Source: Phenylobacterium sp. SCN 70-31 (GTDB lineage Bacteria; Pseudomonadota; Alphaproteobacteria; Caulobacterales; Caulobacteraceae). Taken from it: a stretch of DNA of 64,000 bases. The stretch's first letter is position 1. The number at the start of each line of letters is the position of its first letter. The notes beneath the pieces are model-generated. The model saw only the letters and a list, made by a program, of their open reading frames with translations, was not told the origin of the DNA and ran no database searches. A program made the position numbers and the translations under genes. The DNA is taken from the NCBI RefSeq assembly GCF_001724605.1, contig NZ_MEEX01000021.1:1-64000 (forward strand), written 5' to 3'. Positions 41,618 to 50,346 of the stretch are shown here, piece by piece.

Positions 41618-43228
41618 ATGACGCTCAAAAAGCGCCTGCGCGTCGGGGCTTTGTCCCTGTTCGCCGCTGCCTCGTTCGCCGCAACTGCGGCCGTGGCCCA
41701 GCCCAGGCCTCTCTCCGACACCGACGCGCGCGCCTATACCGCCGCCTTCCAGGCCGTGGAACAGGGCGACTTCGTGGGCGCCCAGCTCCAGGCTTCCGAA
41801 ATCCAGGACCGGTCGCTGGACGGCTATCTGTCGTTCCGCGCGCTCATGCACCCCACGGCGCACAAGGCCAGCTTCGAGGAGCTGGCCGGATGGCTGGAAC
41901 GCTTCCGCGACCTGCCCCTGGCCGACCGCGTCTTCTCCCTGGCCCACAAGCGCAAGCCCGGCGAGGCCGCTCAGCTGCCCACGCCCGAGGTCGCCCTGGT
42001 CGACACCGCGCGCAGCGAGGTGACGAAGCCCGCCCGCGAAGCCTTCTATTCCGGCGACGCCCCGACCGCCTTCCGCCTGGCGGTCAACGTCGGCGAGCGC
42101 TGGATCGCGGGCCTGGCGGCCTGGCGGCTCCAGGACTACGCCCAGGCCCAGGACTATTTCGCCCAGGTGGCCCGCGACACCGACGAAGACCCGTGGCAGC
42201 GCGCCGCCGGCGCCTACTGGGCCCATCGCGCGGCCTCGATGATGGGCGACACCGCCTCGGCCCACGGCTTCCTGCGTCTGGCCGCCCAGGCGCCGCACAC
42301 CTTCTACGGCATGATCGCCGAGCGGCAGACCGCCCTGCTCCGCATCGCCGAGGCGCCGACCGGCCAACTCACCCTGGCGGCCTACCGGCCGCCGACCCGG
42401 CCCGCCGTCGAGGTGCTGGGCGGCGAACTGCGGGCGCACCGCGCCGCCGCCCTGGCCCAGATCGGCCGCCATGAGGAAGCCCGGCAGGAGATTCGCGCCG
42501 GCCTGGCCCTGGCCCGCACCGGCGAGGAGCGCGACGCCTGGACCGCCCTGCTGAGCGACTTCGGCCTCTCGGGGGTCTACGGCGGCTCGGGTCGCGGCTA
42601 TCTGACCCTGGGCGACTACCAGGCGCCGCCGCTGTCGCCCAGGAACGGCTTCACCATGGACAAGGCGCTGGTCTACGCCATCGTCCGCCAGGAGAGCGCG
42701 TTCAACCCGATGGCCCTGTCGCACGCCGGGGCTCGCGGCCTGATGCAGCTGCTGCCGACCTCGGCGGCCCTGGCCACCGGCGACCGCAACTTCGTCAAGC
42801 GGCCCAGGACCCTGTTCGATCCGGCGCTCAACCTTCGCGCCGGCCAGGACTACCTCGCCTATCTCATGGACCGGGGCGTGGGCCCCGACCTGCTCAAGAT
42901 GGTCGCCGCCTACAACGGCGGGCCGGGCGCGGTGCTGAGCACCATCCAGAAGGTCGGCGACGACGACACCCTGCTGCTCATCGAATGCCTGCCGGCGCTG
43001 GAGACGCGCAACTACGTCGAGAAGGTCATGGCCGGATACTGGACGTACAAGCGCATGTTCGGCGAGGAGACGCGCACCCTGGATGCGCTGGCCTCTGGCG
43101 CGCGCCGCATCGACGCCCGGCTCGACCTGACGCCCCTAGCCGATCCGGACGGGGCGCAGCCCCAGATCGCGCCGCAGCCGCTTCAGGTCGGCGCCGCGGC
43201 GATGCTCCAGACGGCGTCGTTCGACTAG
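41618..43228 (+). CDS. Soluble lytic murein transglycosylase
   Basis: 536 aa. Cleaves peptidoglycan glycan strands in the periplasm. Signal peptide MTLKKRLRVGALSLFAAA to about residue 28. A superhelical all-alpha region (about residues 30-330) is followed by the Slt70-type catalytic domain: catalytic Glu in IVRQESAFNPMALS, GARGLMQLLPTSA and AAYNGGPGAV. The final 93 bp overlap the convergent gene on the other strand. Confidence 0.93.
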   Translation: MTLKKRLRVGALSLFAAASFAATAAVAQPRPLSDTDARAYTAAFQAVEQGDFVGAQLQASEIQDRSLDGYLSFRALMHPTAHKASFEELAGWLERFRDLPLADRVFSLAHKRKPGEAAQLPTPEVALVDTARSEVTKPAREAFYSGDAPTAFRLAVNVGERWIAGLAAWRLQDYAQAQDYFAQVARDTDEDPWQRAAGAYWAHRAASMMGDTASAHGFLRLAAQAPHTFYGMIAERQTALLRIAEAPTGQLTLAAYRPPTRPAVEVLGGELRAHRAAALAQIGRHEEARQEIRAGLALARTGEERDAWTALLSDFGLSGVYGGSGRGYLTLGDYQAPPLSPRNGFTMDKALVYAIVRQESAFNPMALSHAGARGLMQLLPTSAALATGDRNFVKRPRTLFDPALNLRAGQDYLAYLMDRGVGPDLLKMVAAYNGGPGAVLSTIQKVGDDDTLLLIECLPALETRNYVEKVMAGYWTYKRMFGEETRTLDALASGARRIDARLDLTPLADPDGAQPQIAPQPLQVGAAAMLQTASFD

Positions 43229-43582
43229 CACCGCCCAGGGCGAACGCCCGAGCAGTCCACCCGGCCCAAGGCCAGACACGAGGGCCGCGCCGCCACCGGC
43301 CGCGAGATGCGTCTCCAGCGCCTTGATCCAGCCGTCGCGCAGGCGAAAGTCGGCGGGCGCCACGACGAGCCATTCGGCCCTGGCGGCCGCAGCGGCGGCC
43401 TCCAGGCTGTCATGCGCCTCGGCCCCCGTCTCCTCGCACAGCAGATCGATGCCGGCCTGGCCCGGGCCAGCGACCAGAAGCACCTGCCGCACCAGCCCGT
43501 CCACCGCCCCGGCCGTGAGCTGGGCCAGCAGGACGGGCAGCTCCGGAGCGCCCCGCCGCGCATCGATGATCACGGAAAGCAT
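43136..43582 (-). CDS. Short glycosyltransferase-like protein
   Basis: 148 aa. Begins MLSVIIDARRGAPELPVLLAQL and continues WLVVAPADFRLRDGWIKALETHL, the shape of a GT-A family 2 start, but the protein ends where a full GT2 catalytic domain would continue, and no acceptor-site motif is seen. It may be a stand-alone minimal domain or a decayed gene. The C-terminal part overlaps the lytic transglycosylase tail by 93 bp antisense. A similar small protein next to this lytic transglycosylase is plausible in relatives. Confidence 0.65.
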   Translation of the reverse strand: MLSVIIDARRGAPELPVLLAQLTAGAVDGLVRQVLLVAGPGQAGIDLLCEETGAEAHDSLEAAAAAARAEWLVVAPADFRLRDGWIKALETHLAAGGGAALVSGLGPGGLLGRSPWAVLVERRRLEHRRGADLKRLRRDLGLRPVRIG

Positions 43583-43668
43583 GACCCGACAGACCGTGCT
43601 TCCTCCGCGGCGGTCAAGCCCCGGCCGCGTGTCAGCCGACGCCGATCATGCCGGGATCGCTTCGAGGA

Positions 43669-44028
43669 TCAGTCTGTCGTGGCCCAGGTGCGGTCGGCGT
43701 TGCGATCGTAGCGCAGCGTGACCTTCGAGACGCTGCACAGGTCGAGGCGGTTCCAGACCGCCGGCGTGCCGTCGTCGTAGACCACCTTCAGGTCGAACCG
43801 GCAGCCCTTCGTGCCTCGGGCGAATTCGATGTCCACCGCCTCGCCGTCGGCCAGCACATCGGCTTCCATCACGTCTTCTTCCCAGTCGTCGGCGTTCGAC
43901 GCCGACACATAGACTTCCGAGATGGTGTATCCGGTCTTGTTGTAGACTTGGAAGTCCTGATCGCCCGCCATGACGGGGCTGGCCAGGAGCACGACAGGCG
44001 CCGAGAGGGCCACGATACGTTTCAGCAT
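43669..44028 (-). CDS. Small exported protein, unknown
   Basis: 119 aa from ATG at 44028. Signal peptide MLKRIVALSAPVVLLASPVMA. The mature part (about 98 aa) starts GDQDFQVYNKTGYTISEVYVSASNADDWEEDV and has two cysteines (KGCRFDLKVVYDDG, LDLCSVSKVTL) likely to form a disulfide; a small all-beta periplasmic domain is likely. This style (NKTGYTI... linked to DDWEEDV) is found in many uncharacterised alphaproteobacterial secreted proteins. No function is known. Confidence 0.8.
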   Translation of the reverse strand: MLKRIVALSAPVVLLASPVMAGDQDFQVYNKTGYTISEVYVSASNADDWEEDVMEADVLADGEAVDIEFARGTKGCRFDLKVVYDDGTPAVWNRLDLCSVSKVTLRYDRNADRTWATTD

Positions 44029-44191
44029 TTTCGTCCCACCTTCTGTGTGATGTCCGCGTTTTCCACGGCAGCCGTAACCATCCCGTAAATTCCCAATATC
44101 GAGACACACATGAATGTGGATAATGGAATCTATACCTCCGAATACTGAAATCACGCTCGCACCCGTAGGACGCGCGGCGCGCGCACCATAT

Positions 44192-44206
44192 GTTCTTGTT
44201 TTGTTC
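44192..44206 (+). promoter_or_regulatory. LexA (SOS) box upstream of radical SAM gene
   Basis: GTTC-TTGTTTT-GTTC matches the alphaproteobacterial LexA consensus GTTC-N7-GTTC exactly. It ends 24 bp before the ATG of the radical SAM gene, in a locally AT-rich spot, in a position to block its promoter. This implies DNA-damage induction of that gene. The divergent gene start is about 160 bp away, so it is less likely the target. Confidence 0.75.
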
Positions 44207-44230
44207 GAATTCGAGCCCTAGATTGCGGGC

Positions 44231-45307
44231 ATGTCTCAGACCGCTCCCCCGATGCGCGGCCGCGGCGCCCGCTCGAACGCCAGCGGCCGCTACGAGTCCG
44301 AGGTGCGGGAGGCGTTCGACGACGGCTGGACGCGCGACGACGCCGAGGCGACCCCCCTGCGCACCGAGGTCAGCGTCGAACGCGCCCGCCGGATCATCAG
44401 CCACAACGACAGCCCCGACGTCGGCTTCTCGGCCTCCATCAATCCCTACCGGGGCTGCGAGCACGGCTGCATCTACTGCTACGCCCGGCCTTCCCACGCC
44501 TATATGGGCCTCTCTCCCGGCCTCGACTTCGAGTCCCGCATCTTCGTGAAGCCAGACGCCGCCCGGCTCCTGGAGAGGGAACTCTCCAGGCCGAGCTACA
44601 AGCCCGAGCTGATCCACATCGGCGGCAACACCGACCCGTATCAGCCGCAGGAGCGAACCCAGCGGATCACCCGCGGGGTGATCGAGGTGATGCTGCGGTT
44701 CCGGCACCCCTTCTCCGTGATCACCAAGTCGGCGCTGGTCGTGCGCGACCTCGACCTGCTCGCCGAAGCGGCGACGATGAACCTGGCGCGGGTGGCCATC
44801 TCGGTCACCACTCTGGACCGCAAGCTGGCGCGCTCGATGGAGCCACGTGCGGCCACGCCGGCGAAGCGCCTGGACGCCATCGCCCGGCTTGCCGCGGCCG
44901 GCGTGCCCGTGACGGTCATGTTCGCACCGGCCATCCCGGGCCTGAACGACCACGAGATGGAGGCCGTGCTGGAGCGCGCCGCCGGCGCCGGCGCCTCGGG
45001 CGCGGGCTATGTCGTCCTGCGACTGCCGCTGGAGATCAAGGATCTGTTCCGGGAGTGGCTCGACACCGGCCAGCCGGATCGCGCCCGACGCGTCATGTCG
45101 CTGGTCCGCCAGATGCGGGGCGGCAAGGACTACGACATGGCCTGGGGTCGCAGGATGCGCGGCGAAGGCCCCATCGCCGACCTGCTTTCGATCCGCTTCA
45201 AGGCCGCCCGCCGCCGCTACGGTCTGGACCGCGGCTGGCCGCCCGCGGACCTCTCACGCTTCCGCGTCCCGCTTCAGGCCGGCGGGCAACTGGATCTGTT
45301 CGGCTGA
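44231..45307 (+). CDS. PA0069-family radical SAM protein (SplB-like)
   Basis: 358 aa. Radical SAM Fe-S motif CEHGCIYC (C-x3-C-x2-C) near residue 77, within NPYRGCEHGCIYCYARPSH, the signature of the PA0069/SplB-related group; later blocks GGNTDPYQPQE and SVTTLD support it. SplB relatives repair spore photoproduct, but this subgroup is found in non-sporulating bacteria and has no proven substrate. The last residues, QLDLFG, match the DnaN sliding-clamp motif QL(S/D)LF, and a LexA box precedes the gene. Together they suggest a DNA-repair role. Convergent with the RNA methyltransferase, 33 bp apart. Confidence 0.92.
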   Translation: MSQTAPPMRGRGARSNASGRYESEVREAFDDGWTRDDAEATPLRTEVSVERARRIISHNDSPDVGFSASINPYRGCEHGCIYCYARPSHAYMGLSPGLDFESRIFVKPDAARLLERELSRPSYKPELIHIGGNTDPYQPQERTQRITRGVIEVMLRFRHPFSVITKSALVVRDLDLLAEAATMNLARVAISVTTLDRKLARSMEPRAATPAKRLDAIARLAAAGVPVTVMFAPAIPGLNDHEMEAVLERAAGAGASGAGYVVLRLPLEIKDLFREWLDTGQPDRARRVMSLVRQMRGGKDYDMAWGRRMRGEGPIADLLSIRFKAARRRYGLDRGWPPADLSRFRVPLQAGGQLDLFG

Positions 45308-45340
45308 GCCTCGCACCCACCGCGTGGCGCAATCCGGACG

Positions 45341-46681
45341 CTACCGGCTGAACACGCCCACCAGTTCCACGTGGGGCGACCAGAGGAACTGGTCCACGGG
45401 GAGAAGGCGGTCCAGGCGGAATCCCGCGTCGATGAGGATGCGGGCGTCGCGGGCGAAGGTGGCGGGATTGCACGAGACTCCGACCACGCGCGACGCATCG
45501 GAACGGGCGATCTCGGCCGCCTGCTCGGCGGCGCCGGCCCGGGGCGGGTCGAAGACCACCACGTCCGTCTTCCTCAACTCGTCGGCCAGGACAGGGCGAC
45601 GGACGAGGTCCCGCGCCTCGGCGGTGACGCCCTTGAGACCGGGCGCGGTCGAAAGCGCCGCCCGCAGGGCCGAAACCGCCTCGCCCGACATGTCGGCGGC
45701 GTAGACGGGGGCGATCGCGGCCAGACGGAAGGTGAAGGTCCCCACGCCGCAGTGCAGATCGGCGATCCGCGCCGCACCCGCGGCCGCCTCGCCGACGAAC
45801 GCCGTCATCGCCGCCTCGGCGCCCGGCGCCGCCTGGAGGAAGGCGCCCGGCGGCAGAGCCACCGTCGCCGGGCCCAGCCGCACCTGCGGCGTGCGCGCCA
45901 TGTAGGCCACCTCGCCGGCCAGCGTGACCCGGGCGAAGTCGGCGGCGGCGGCCTGTTCGGCGATCCGCATGCGGGCATCGGCCGAGAGGCCGCCGCTTTT
46001 CGCCTCGACACCGGTGATCTCCACGTCGACGCCTGTGGCCGTCAGGGTCACATGCAGGGTCGGCGCGGACTTCGGATGCTCGAACAGTGGCGCGGCCAGC
46101 CGGGCCAGCGCGGGGATCGCGCCCTGGAGCGCGGGATCGGCGATCGGGCAGACGCCCACCTCGACGAGGTCCCACGAGCGGCGCGCCTTGTAGCCCAGGC
46201 GCGCGACGTCCGGTCCGCCGCGGCGGGCGTGCAGGGCGAGGCGCCGGCGGGCGCCGGGTCCGGCGGCGTAGACGGGCAGCACCTCGGTCTCGATCCGCTC
46301 GCGAGCCAGGGTGCGCACGATCCGATCCGACTTCCAGGCGAGATAAGGGGCATGCGCCCAGTGCTGGAGCGCACAGCCGCCACAGACGCCGAAGTGGGGA
46401 CACGGCGGCTCGACGCGATCGGGGCTGGCGGCCAGCACCTCGGCCAGGTCGCGGCGGTCGCCCCCGCCCGTCACCCGCACGCGTTCGCCGGGCAAGGTGA
46501 AGGGGACATAGATCGGGCCGGCGGCCACCCCGTCGCCCTCGCCGCCTACGGCCTCGATCAGGATCTCCTGCGGCGGGCCAGGCGGCGGACGCGGATCGGG
46601 ACGACGGGTAGGCCCGTGGCCCGGATTCTGGCCCGGATTCTGGCCGGAACGGCGGCGCTGCGGCGCCTTCGAGGATCTCAC
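45341..46681 (-). CDS. RlmD/TrmA-type class I RNA (uracil-5) methyltransferase
   Basis: 446 aa from GTG at 46681; a TTG six codons upstream is an alternative without a ribosome site. N-terminal Pro/Arg/Asn-rich stretch, then a TRAM-like segment (ILIEAVGGEGDGVA... FTLPGERVRVT), a [4Fe-4S] set CPHFGVCGGC plus a later Cys (VGVCPIAD), SAM motif DLHCGVGTFTF, and catalytic VVVFDPPRAG and SCNPATFARD with the nucleophile Cys. Methylates U in 23S rRNA or tRNA; the exact site is not decidable. Confidence 0.92.
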   Translation of the reverse strand: MRSSKAPQRRRSGQNPGQNPGHGPTRRPDPRPPPGPPQEILIEAVGGEGDGVAAGPIYVPFTLPGERVRVTGGGDRRDLAEVLAASPDRVEPPCPHFGVCGGCALQHWAHAPYLAWKSDRIVRTLARERIETEVLPVYAAGPGARRRLALHARRGGPDVARLGYKARRSWDLVEVGVCPIADPALQGAIPALARLAAPLFEHPKSAPTLHVTLTATGVDVEITGVEAKSGGLSADARMRIAEQAAAADFARVTLAGEVAYMARTPQVRLGPATVALPPGAFLQAAPGAEAAMTAFVGEAAAGAARIADLHCGVGTFTFRLAAIAPVYAADMSGEAVSALRAALSTAPGLKGVTAEARDLVRRPVLADELRKTDVVVFDPPRAGAAEQAAEIARSDASRVVGVSCNPATFARDARILIDAGFRLDRLLPVDQFLWSPHVELVGVFSR

Positions 46682-46838
46682 GAGCGGCCCCGTCGGCAAG
46701 ATGTGGTGCGGTAAGGCGTGGTTAAGTCGGGATGAACGAACATGAACGAGTTTCTCAACGGCCGTTCAGGTTCGGCGGCGCATCTTCGCCCCTAGCGTCG
46801 CCGTAAGCGACCCGAGAGCTTCGAGAGAGGGATACCGG

Positions 46839-47471
46839 ATGTCCGTCCAAGCCGCCATCGCCAAGGCCGCTGTCGTCAAAGTGGGGGCGTTCGCGCTCGC
46901 GGCCGCGATCGTCCTGCCCGCCGGCGTGGCCAGCGCCCAGCCATACGGGGGCGCGTACGGCCCCGGCTCGCCCGGCTACAACTACGACCCCTGCCGCCGC
47001 GACGCGAACCAGCGCGGCACGGCCGGCGCGCTGATCGGCGGCGGCATGGGCGCGGTCATCGGCTCGAACGCCGCCGCCCGCAACGCGCGAACCGAAGGCG
47101 CCCTGCTGGGCGGCCTGCTGGGCGCCATCGCCGGCGGCGTGGTGGGCAACAAGACCGCGGCCTGCAACTCGCAGTACGGCGGCGCCTATCCGGCCTCGTC
47201 GCGCTACGAGCCCGCCCCGCCGCCGCCGCTCCCGCCGCCGGCCGCCTCGTCCGGCTACTACGACCGCGACGCCTACGCCGATCGCGCCGCCGACCCGCGC
47301 GACGAGGATTGGCGTCACCGCGACGCACCCTATCGCACCGACAGCCGCGGCGCCGACGCCGACGGGTGCACCCTGGCGGAGAGCCCGATCTACATGCCAG
47401 ACGGCCGCACCCAGTCGCGCTTCGTGCGCGTGTGTCGCGACGCGTCGGGCCGCTACGCGGTCGTCGACTGA
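46839..47471 (+). CDS. Glycine-zipper outer-membrane protein (17 kDa antigen-like)
   Basis: 210 aa. Signal peptide MSVQAAIAKAAVVKVGAFAL to about residue 31. Tyr/Gly-rich start, then a glycine-zipper block (GTAGALIGGGMGAVIGSN; GALLGGLLGAIAGGVVGNK, about residues 65-107), Pro-rich linker, and a C-terminal basic region ending FVRVCRDASGRYAVVD with two cysteines. Glycine-zipper proteins associate with or stabilise the outer membrane. GAGAGGG ribosome site; own terminator. Confidence 0.88.
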   Translation: MSVQAAIAKAAVVKVGAFALAAAIVLPAGVASAQPYGGAYGPGSPGYNYDPCRRDANQRGTAGALIGGGMGAVIGSNAAARNARTEGALLGGLLGAIAGGVVGNKTAACNSQYGGAYPASSRYEPAPPPPLPPPAASSGYYDRDAYADRAADPRDEDWRHRDAPYRTDSRGADADGCTLAESPIYMPDGRTQSRFVRVCRDASGRYAVVD

Positions 47472-47503
47472 CGCCGGTTCCATTCCAAGTCGAGCAAGCC
47501 TGG

Positions 47504-47536
47504 GGTCGTCCCGCACAGCGGGGCGGCCTCTTTCTT
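47504..47536 (+). terminator. Intrinsic terminator after glycine-zipper gene
   Basis: An 11-bp stem (GGTCGTCCCGC / GCGGGGCGGCC, two G-U pairs) with an ACA loop is followed by a pyrimidine run TCTTTCTT, 32 bp past the stop. Confidence 0.8.
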
Positions 47537-47601
47537 GCGCGCCGGATGTGCGGCGGGCGCCGTCGAAGGAAGCTTCGGGCGGTGTTCGGGCGGCGTCGGG
47601 A

Positions 47602-48336
47602 TCAGCGGGCCGGATTCGTCGCCCAGAGCAGGAATTCTTGATTCCCGTCGCCCCCCGAGATCGGGCTGTCGGTGGTTTCGCGCACGGTCCAGCCAGAGAC
47701 GGCGAGGAAGGCCTTCACGTCCTCCAGCGCGGCCTGGCGCGCCTCCGGATCGGTCACGAGCCCGCCCTTGCCCACCTTCGCCGGCCCCACTTCGAACTGG
47801 GGCTTCACCAGGGCCACGAGGTCGGCGCCCGGCGCTGCCAGCGCGAGGGCGACAGGCAGCGCCTTGGCGAGCGAGATGAAGCTGACGTCGGTGACGATGA
47901 GGCCCGGCGGCTCGGGAACCAGCGCCGGCGTGAGGTCCCGCGCGTCGGTGGCCTCCAGCCGGACCACGCGCGCGTCGCCCGAGAGCCGCGGATGGAGCTG
48001 GCCCCGGCCGACGTCCACGGCGTAGACCCGCGCCGCGCCGCGGGCCAGGCACACCTCGGTGAAGCCGCCTGTCGAGGCGCCGACGTCCAGGACGACGCGC
48101 CCGGCCACCCCGACCGGCCAGAGGTCCAGCGCATGAACCAGCTTCAGCGCGCCACGGCCCACCCAGGGATGGGCCGGCCGGGCCACGATCTCCACATCCG
48201 CATCGAGCAGTTCCGACGCCCGGGCCACCGGTCGGCCTCCGGCCGTGACGCCCCCGGCTTCGATGGCGGCGCGGGCCTTGGCGCGGCTCTCGAAGAGGCC
48301 GCGCGCCACCAGCAGGACATCGGCCCTCTGCCGCAG
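47602..48336 (-). CDS. tlyA: TlyA-family rRNA 2'-O-methyltransferase (hemolysin A-like)
   Basis: 244 aa if read from CTG at 48336. FtsJ-like fold with an N-terminal S4 RNA-binding domain (RADVLLVARGLFESRAKARAAIEAG), SAM motif VVLDVGASTGGFTEVCL, VYAVDVGRGQLHP, and K-D-K-type catalytic positions in VSFISLAKALP, VKPQFEVGP. Methylates 2'-OH in rRNA. GTG at 48309 is the nearest usual start but cuts off the first S4 strand; the frame continues back to a CTG seven bases after GAGGG, overlapping the end of the ligase gene region. No ATG, GTG or TTG lies in between. The start is therefore a CTG proposal. Confidence 0.85.
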   Translation of the reverse strand: MRQRADVLLVARGLFESRAKARAAIEAGGVTAGGRPVARASELLDADVEIVARPAHPWVGRGALKLVHALDLWPVGVAGRVVLDVGASTGGFTEVCLARGAARVYAVDVGRGQLHPRLSGDARVVRLEATDARDLTPALVPEPPGLIVTDVSFISLAKALPVALALAAPGADLVALVKPQFEVGPAKVGKGGLVTDPEARQAALEDVKAFLAVSGWTVRETTDSPISGGDGNQEFLLWATNPAR

Positions 48337-48346
48337 CCTCAGGCCC

Positions 48347-50101
48347 TCAAGCGGTCTCGGATTCGAAGAGCTTCTTGAGTTCGCTCTTCAGGATCTTGCC
48401 GTTCGGGTTGCGCGGCAGGGTCTCGTGCCAGAACTTCACCGCGATCGGCACCTTGAAGGCTGCCAGCCGCTCGGCCACGTGGGCGCGAAGCTCGGCCTCG
48501 GTCGCCTCGGCCCCCGGCTTCAGGGTGACCACCGCGGCCGGCTCCTCGCCCAGGATGCGGTGCGGCACGCCCACGACAGCCGCGTCCATCACCGACGGGT
48601 GGTCGTAGAGGACGTTCTCGACCTCGACGCAGTAGATGTTCTCGCCGCCGCGGATCAGCATGTCCTTGGCGCGGTCGATGATGTAGCAGAAGCCCTCCTC
48701 GTCCAGCTTCGCGAGATCGCCGGTGCGCACCCAGCCGTCGACGAAGGTCTGGGCCGTCGCCTCGGGCTTGTTCCAGTAGGCGCGGGCGTTCATCGGCCCC
48801 TTCGACCACAGTTCGCCCACCTCGCCCGGCGCGAGGATCGTCACACCGTCCGCCGGATCGCGGATCTGCAGTTCGGCGACGGCGGCGGCGGGGCCGCAGC
48901 TGTCGGGCCGGTTCTGGTAGTCCTCGCCGCCGTTCGAGGTGACCGTGGCGCAGGTCTCGGTCATGCCCCACCCCTGCCCCGGCTGGGACTTGGGGAACAC
49001 CTCCTTGAGGCGACGAACCAGTTCGGGCGCCGAGGGGGCGCCGCCGTACGAAACGCTCTCCAGCGACGACAGGTCGTAGTTGTCGCGCGCCGGATGCTCC
49101 AGGAGCTGCCAGGCGATGGTGGGCACGCCGCCGGCCAGGGTGACCTTCTCGCGTTCGATCAGTTCAAACGCGCGGATCGGCTCCCACTTGTACATCAGGA
49201 CCAGCTTGCCGCCGCTGAACAGCGTGGGGTTCAGCACCGCGAAGCAGCCCGTGACGTGGAAGAACGGCACCGACAGCAGGGCCGACCGTTGCGGCGCGTC
49301 GGGATCCGGCTGGGGCGGCATTTCGCCCTTGCGCAGGAACACCCGGGCGCCGGCCGCCCCGGCGGTGATGATGTTGGTGTTGATGGCGCGGTTGGTGGCC
49401 AGCGCCCCCTTCGGCCGTCCCGTCGTGCCCGAGGTATAGAAGATGGTGGCGTCGTCGTCGGCCCCGACGTCCGCCGTCGGCAGAGCCGCGTCGGGCAGGC
49501 CCGCCCAGTCGTTCGCGCCGCCCAGGACGCTCTCCAGCTTGACGACATAGGGATGGGCGATCTCGTCCGGCTCGCGGCTCACATAGACCCGCTTGAGGTC
49601 GGGGCAGTTGGCGAAATGCTCGTTGAGACGCTCGTAGCGCTCGGCGTCCATCACCGCGACCTTGGCGCCCGAGTCGGTCAGGCCGTACTCCAGCTCCGGA
49701 CCGGTCCACCACGCGTTCAGCGGCGTGACGATCGCCCCGAGCGACGCCGCCGCATAGAAGGCCACGACCCATTCGGGCACGTTGCGCATGATGACGGCGA
49801 CCCGATCCCCCTTGCCCACGCCCTGCCCGGCCAGTTCGGCGGCGAAGGCGGCGACGGCGCGGTGGAAGGCGTCGAACGTGACCCGCTCGTCCTCGTAGAC
49901 CAGGAAGACCTTGTCGCCGAAGCCCTTCGCCAGTTCGACCACCGCGCGCAATGTCGGCGGCTGATTCTTCCAGACCTTGACGGTGACGCCCCGGATCGTC
50001 TCCTCGGCGACTTCGGTCGGCAGCCCCGGTTGCCCCAAAAGGGCGTGGGCCTGCTGAATGGTCATGGCGGGCCAGCCGGACGGCAACGCGGCCTCGGTCA
50101 T
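48347..50101 (-). CDS. Class I adenylate-forming acyl-CoA ligase
   Basis: 584 aa from ATG at 50101. AMP-forming acid:CoA ligase. P-loop TIFYTSGTTGRPKGALATNR, A5 block QGWGMTETCATV, A7 WVRTGDLAKLDEEGF and A10 NPNGKILKSELKK with its catalytic Lys are all present. Long insert near residues 200-230 and the N-terminal 45 residues are typical of the fatty-acyl or aryl-acyl group; substrate not deducible. A long in-frame upstream extension is discarded. TlyA follows within about 10 bp. Confidence 0.93.
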   Translation of the reverse strand: MTEAALPSGWPAMTIQQAHALLGQPGLPTEVAEETIRGVTVKVWKNQPPTLRAVVELAKGFGDKVFLVYEDERVTFDAFHRAVAAFAAELAGQGVGKGDRVAVIMRNVPEWVVAFYAAASLGAIVTPLNAWWTGPELEYGLTDSGAKVAVMDAERYERLNEHFANCPDLKRVYVSREPDEIAHPYVVKLESVLGGANDWAGLPDAALPTADVGADDDATIFYTSGTTGRPKGALATNRAINTNIITAGAAGARVFLRKGEMPPQPDPDAPQRSALLSVPFFHVTGCFAVLNPTLFSGGKLVLMYKWEPIRAFELIEREKVTLAGGVPTIAWQLLEHPARDNYDLSSLESVSYGGAPSAPELVRRLKEVFPKSQPGQGWGMTETCATVTSNGGEDYQNRPDSCGPAAAVAELQIRDPADGVTILAPGEVGELWSKGPMNARAYWNKPEATAQTFVDGWVRTGDLAKLDEEGFCYIIDRAKDMLIRGGENIYCVEVENVLYDHPSVMDAAVVGVPHRILGEEPAAVVTLKPGAEATEAELRAHVAERLAAFKVPIAVKFWHETLPRNPNGKILKSELKKLFESETA

Positions 50102-50346
50102 ATGAGCGTATCTCCCGAACACGCGCCCGGAGTGATCCCGGACGTCACGTAAGGTGATCAAGCATAACCCAGCGTCAGTGGCAAACCGCGGACGGCGTTC
50201 GGCGAAGCGCGCCGCGTCTCCGTCGGCGGCCCTTTCTCGCGTCCCCAAGCCGCACCAGCACCCCCAAGTGGGGGATCAAACCGGGCCGACGACAATCTAG
50301 ACCGACTCAGATCTTCAAAAGCGCGGCAAGTTTCGGAGTGGTGGGA

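Noticed and set aside
43136..43582. Calling the short glycosyltransferase-like gene a pseudogene
   Set aside because: No frameshift or internal stop was seen and the N-terminal fold is well formed, so it was kept as a short CDS of moderate confidence.
46743..46768. EcfG/sigma-T-like promoter (GAAC ... CGTT) and TGAACG/CGTTCA inverted repeat before the glycine-zipper gene
   Set aside because: The -35 lacks the leading G of GGAAC and the spacing is 15, shorter than the 16-17 consensus, so the match is too weak to call.
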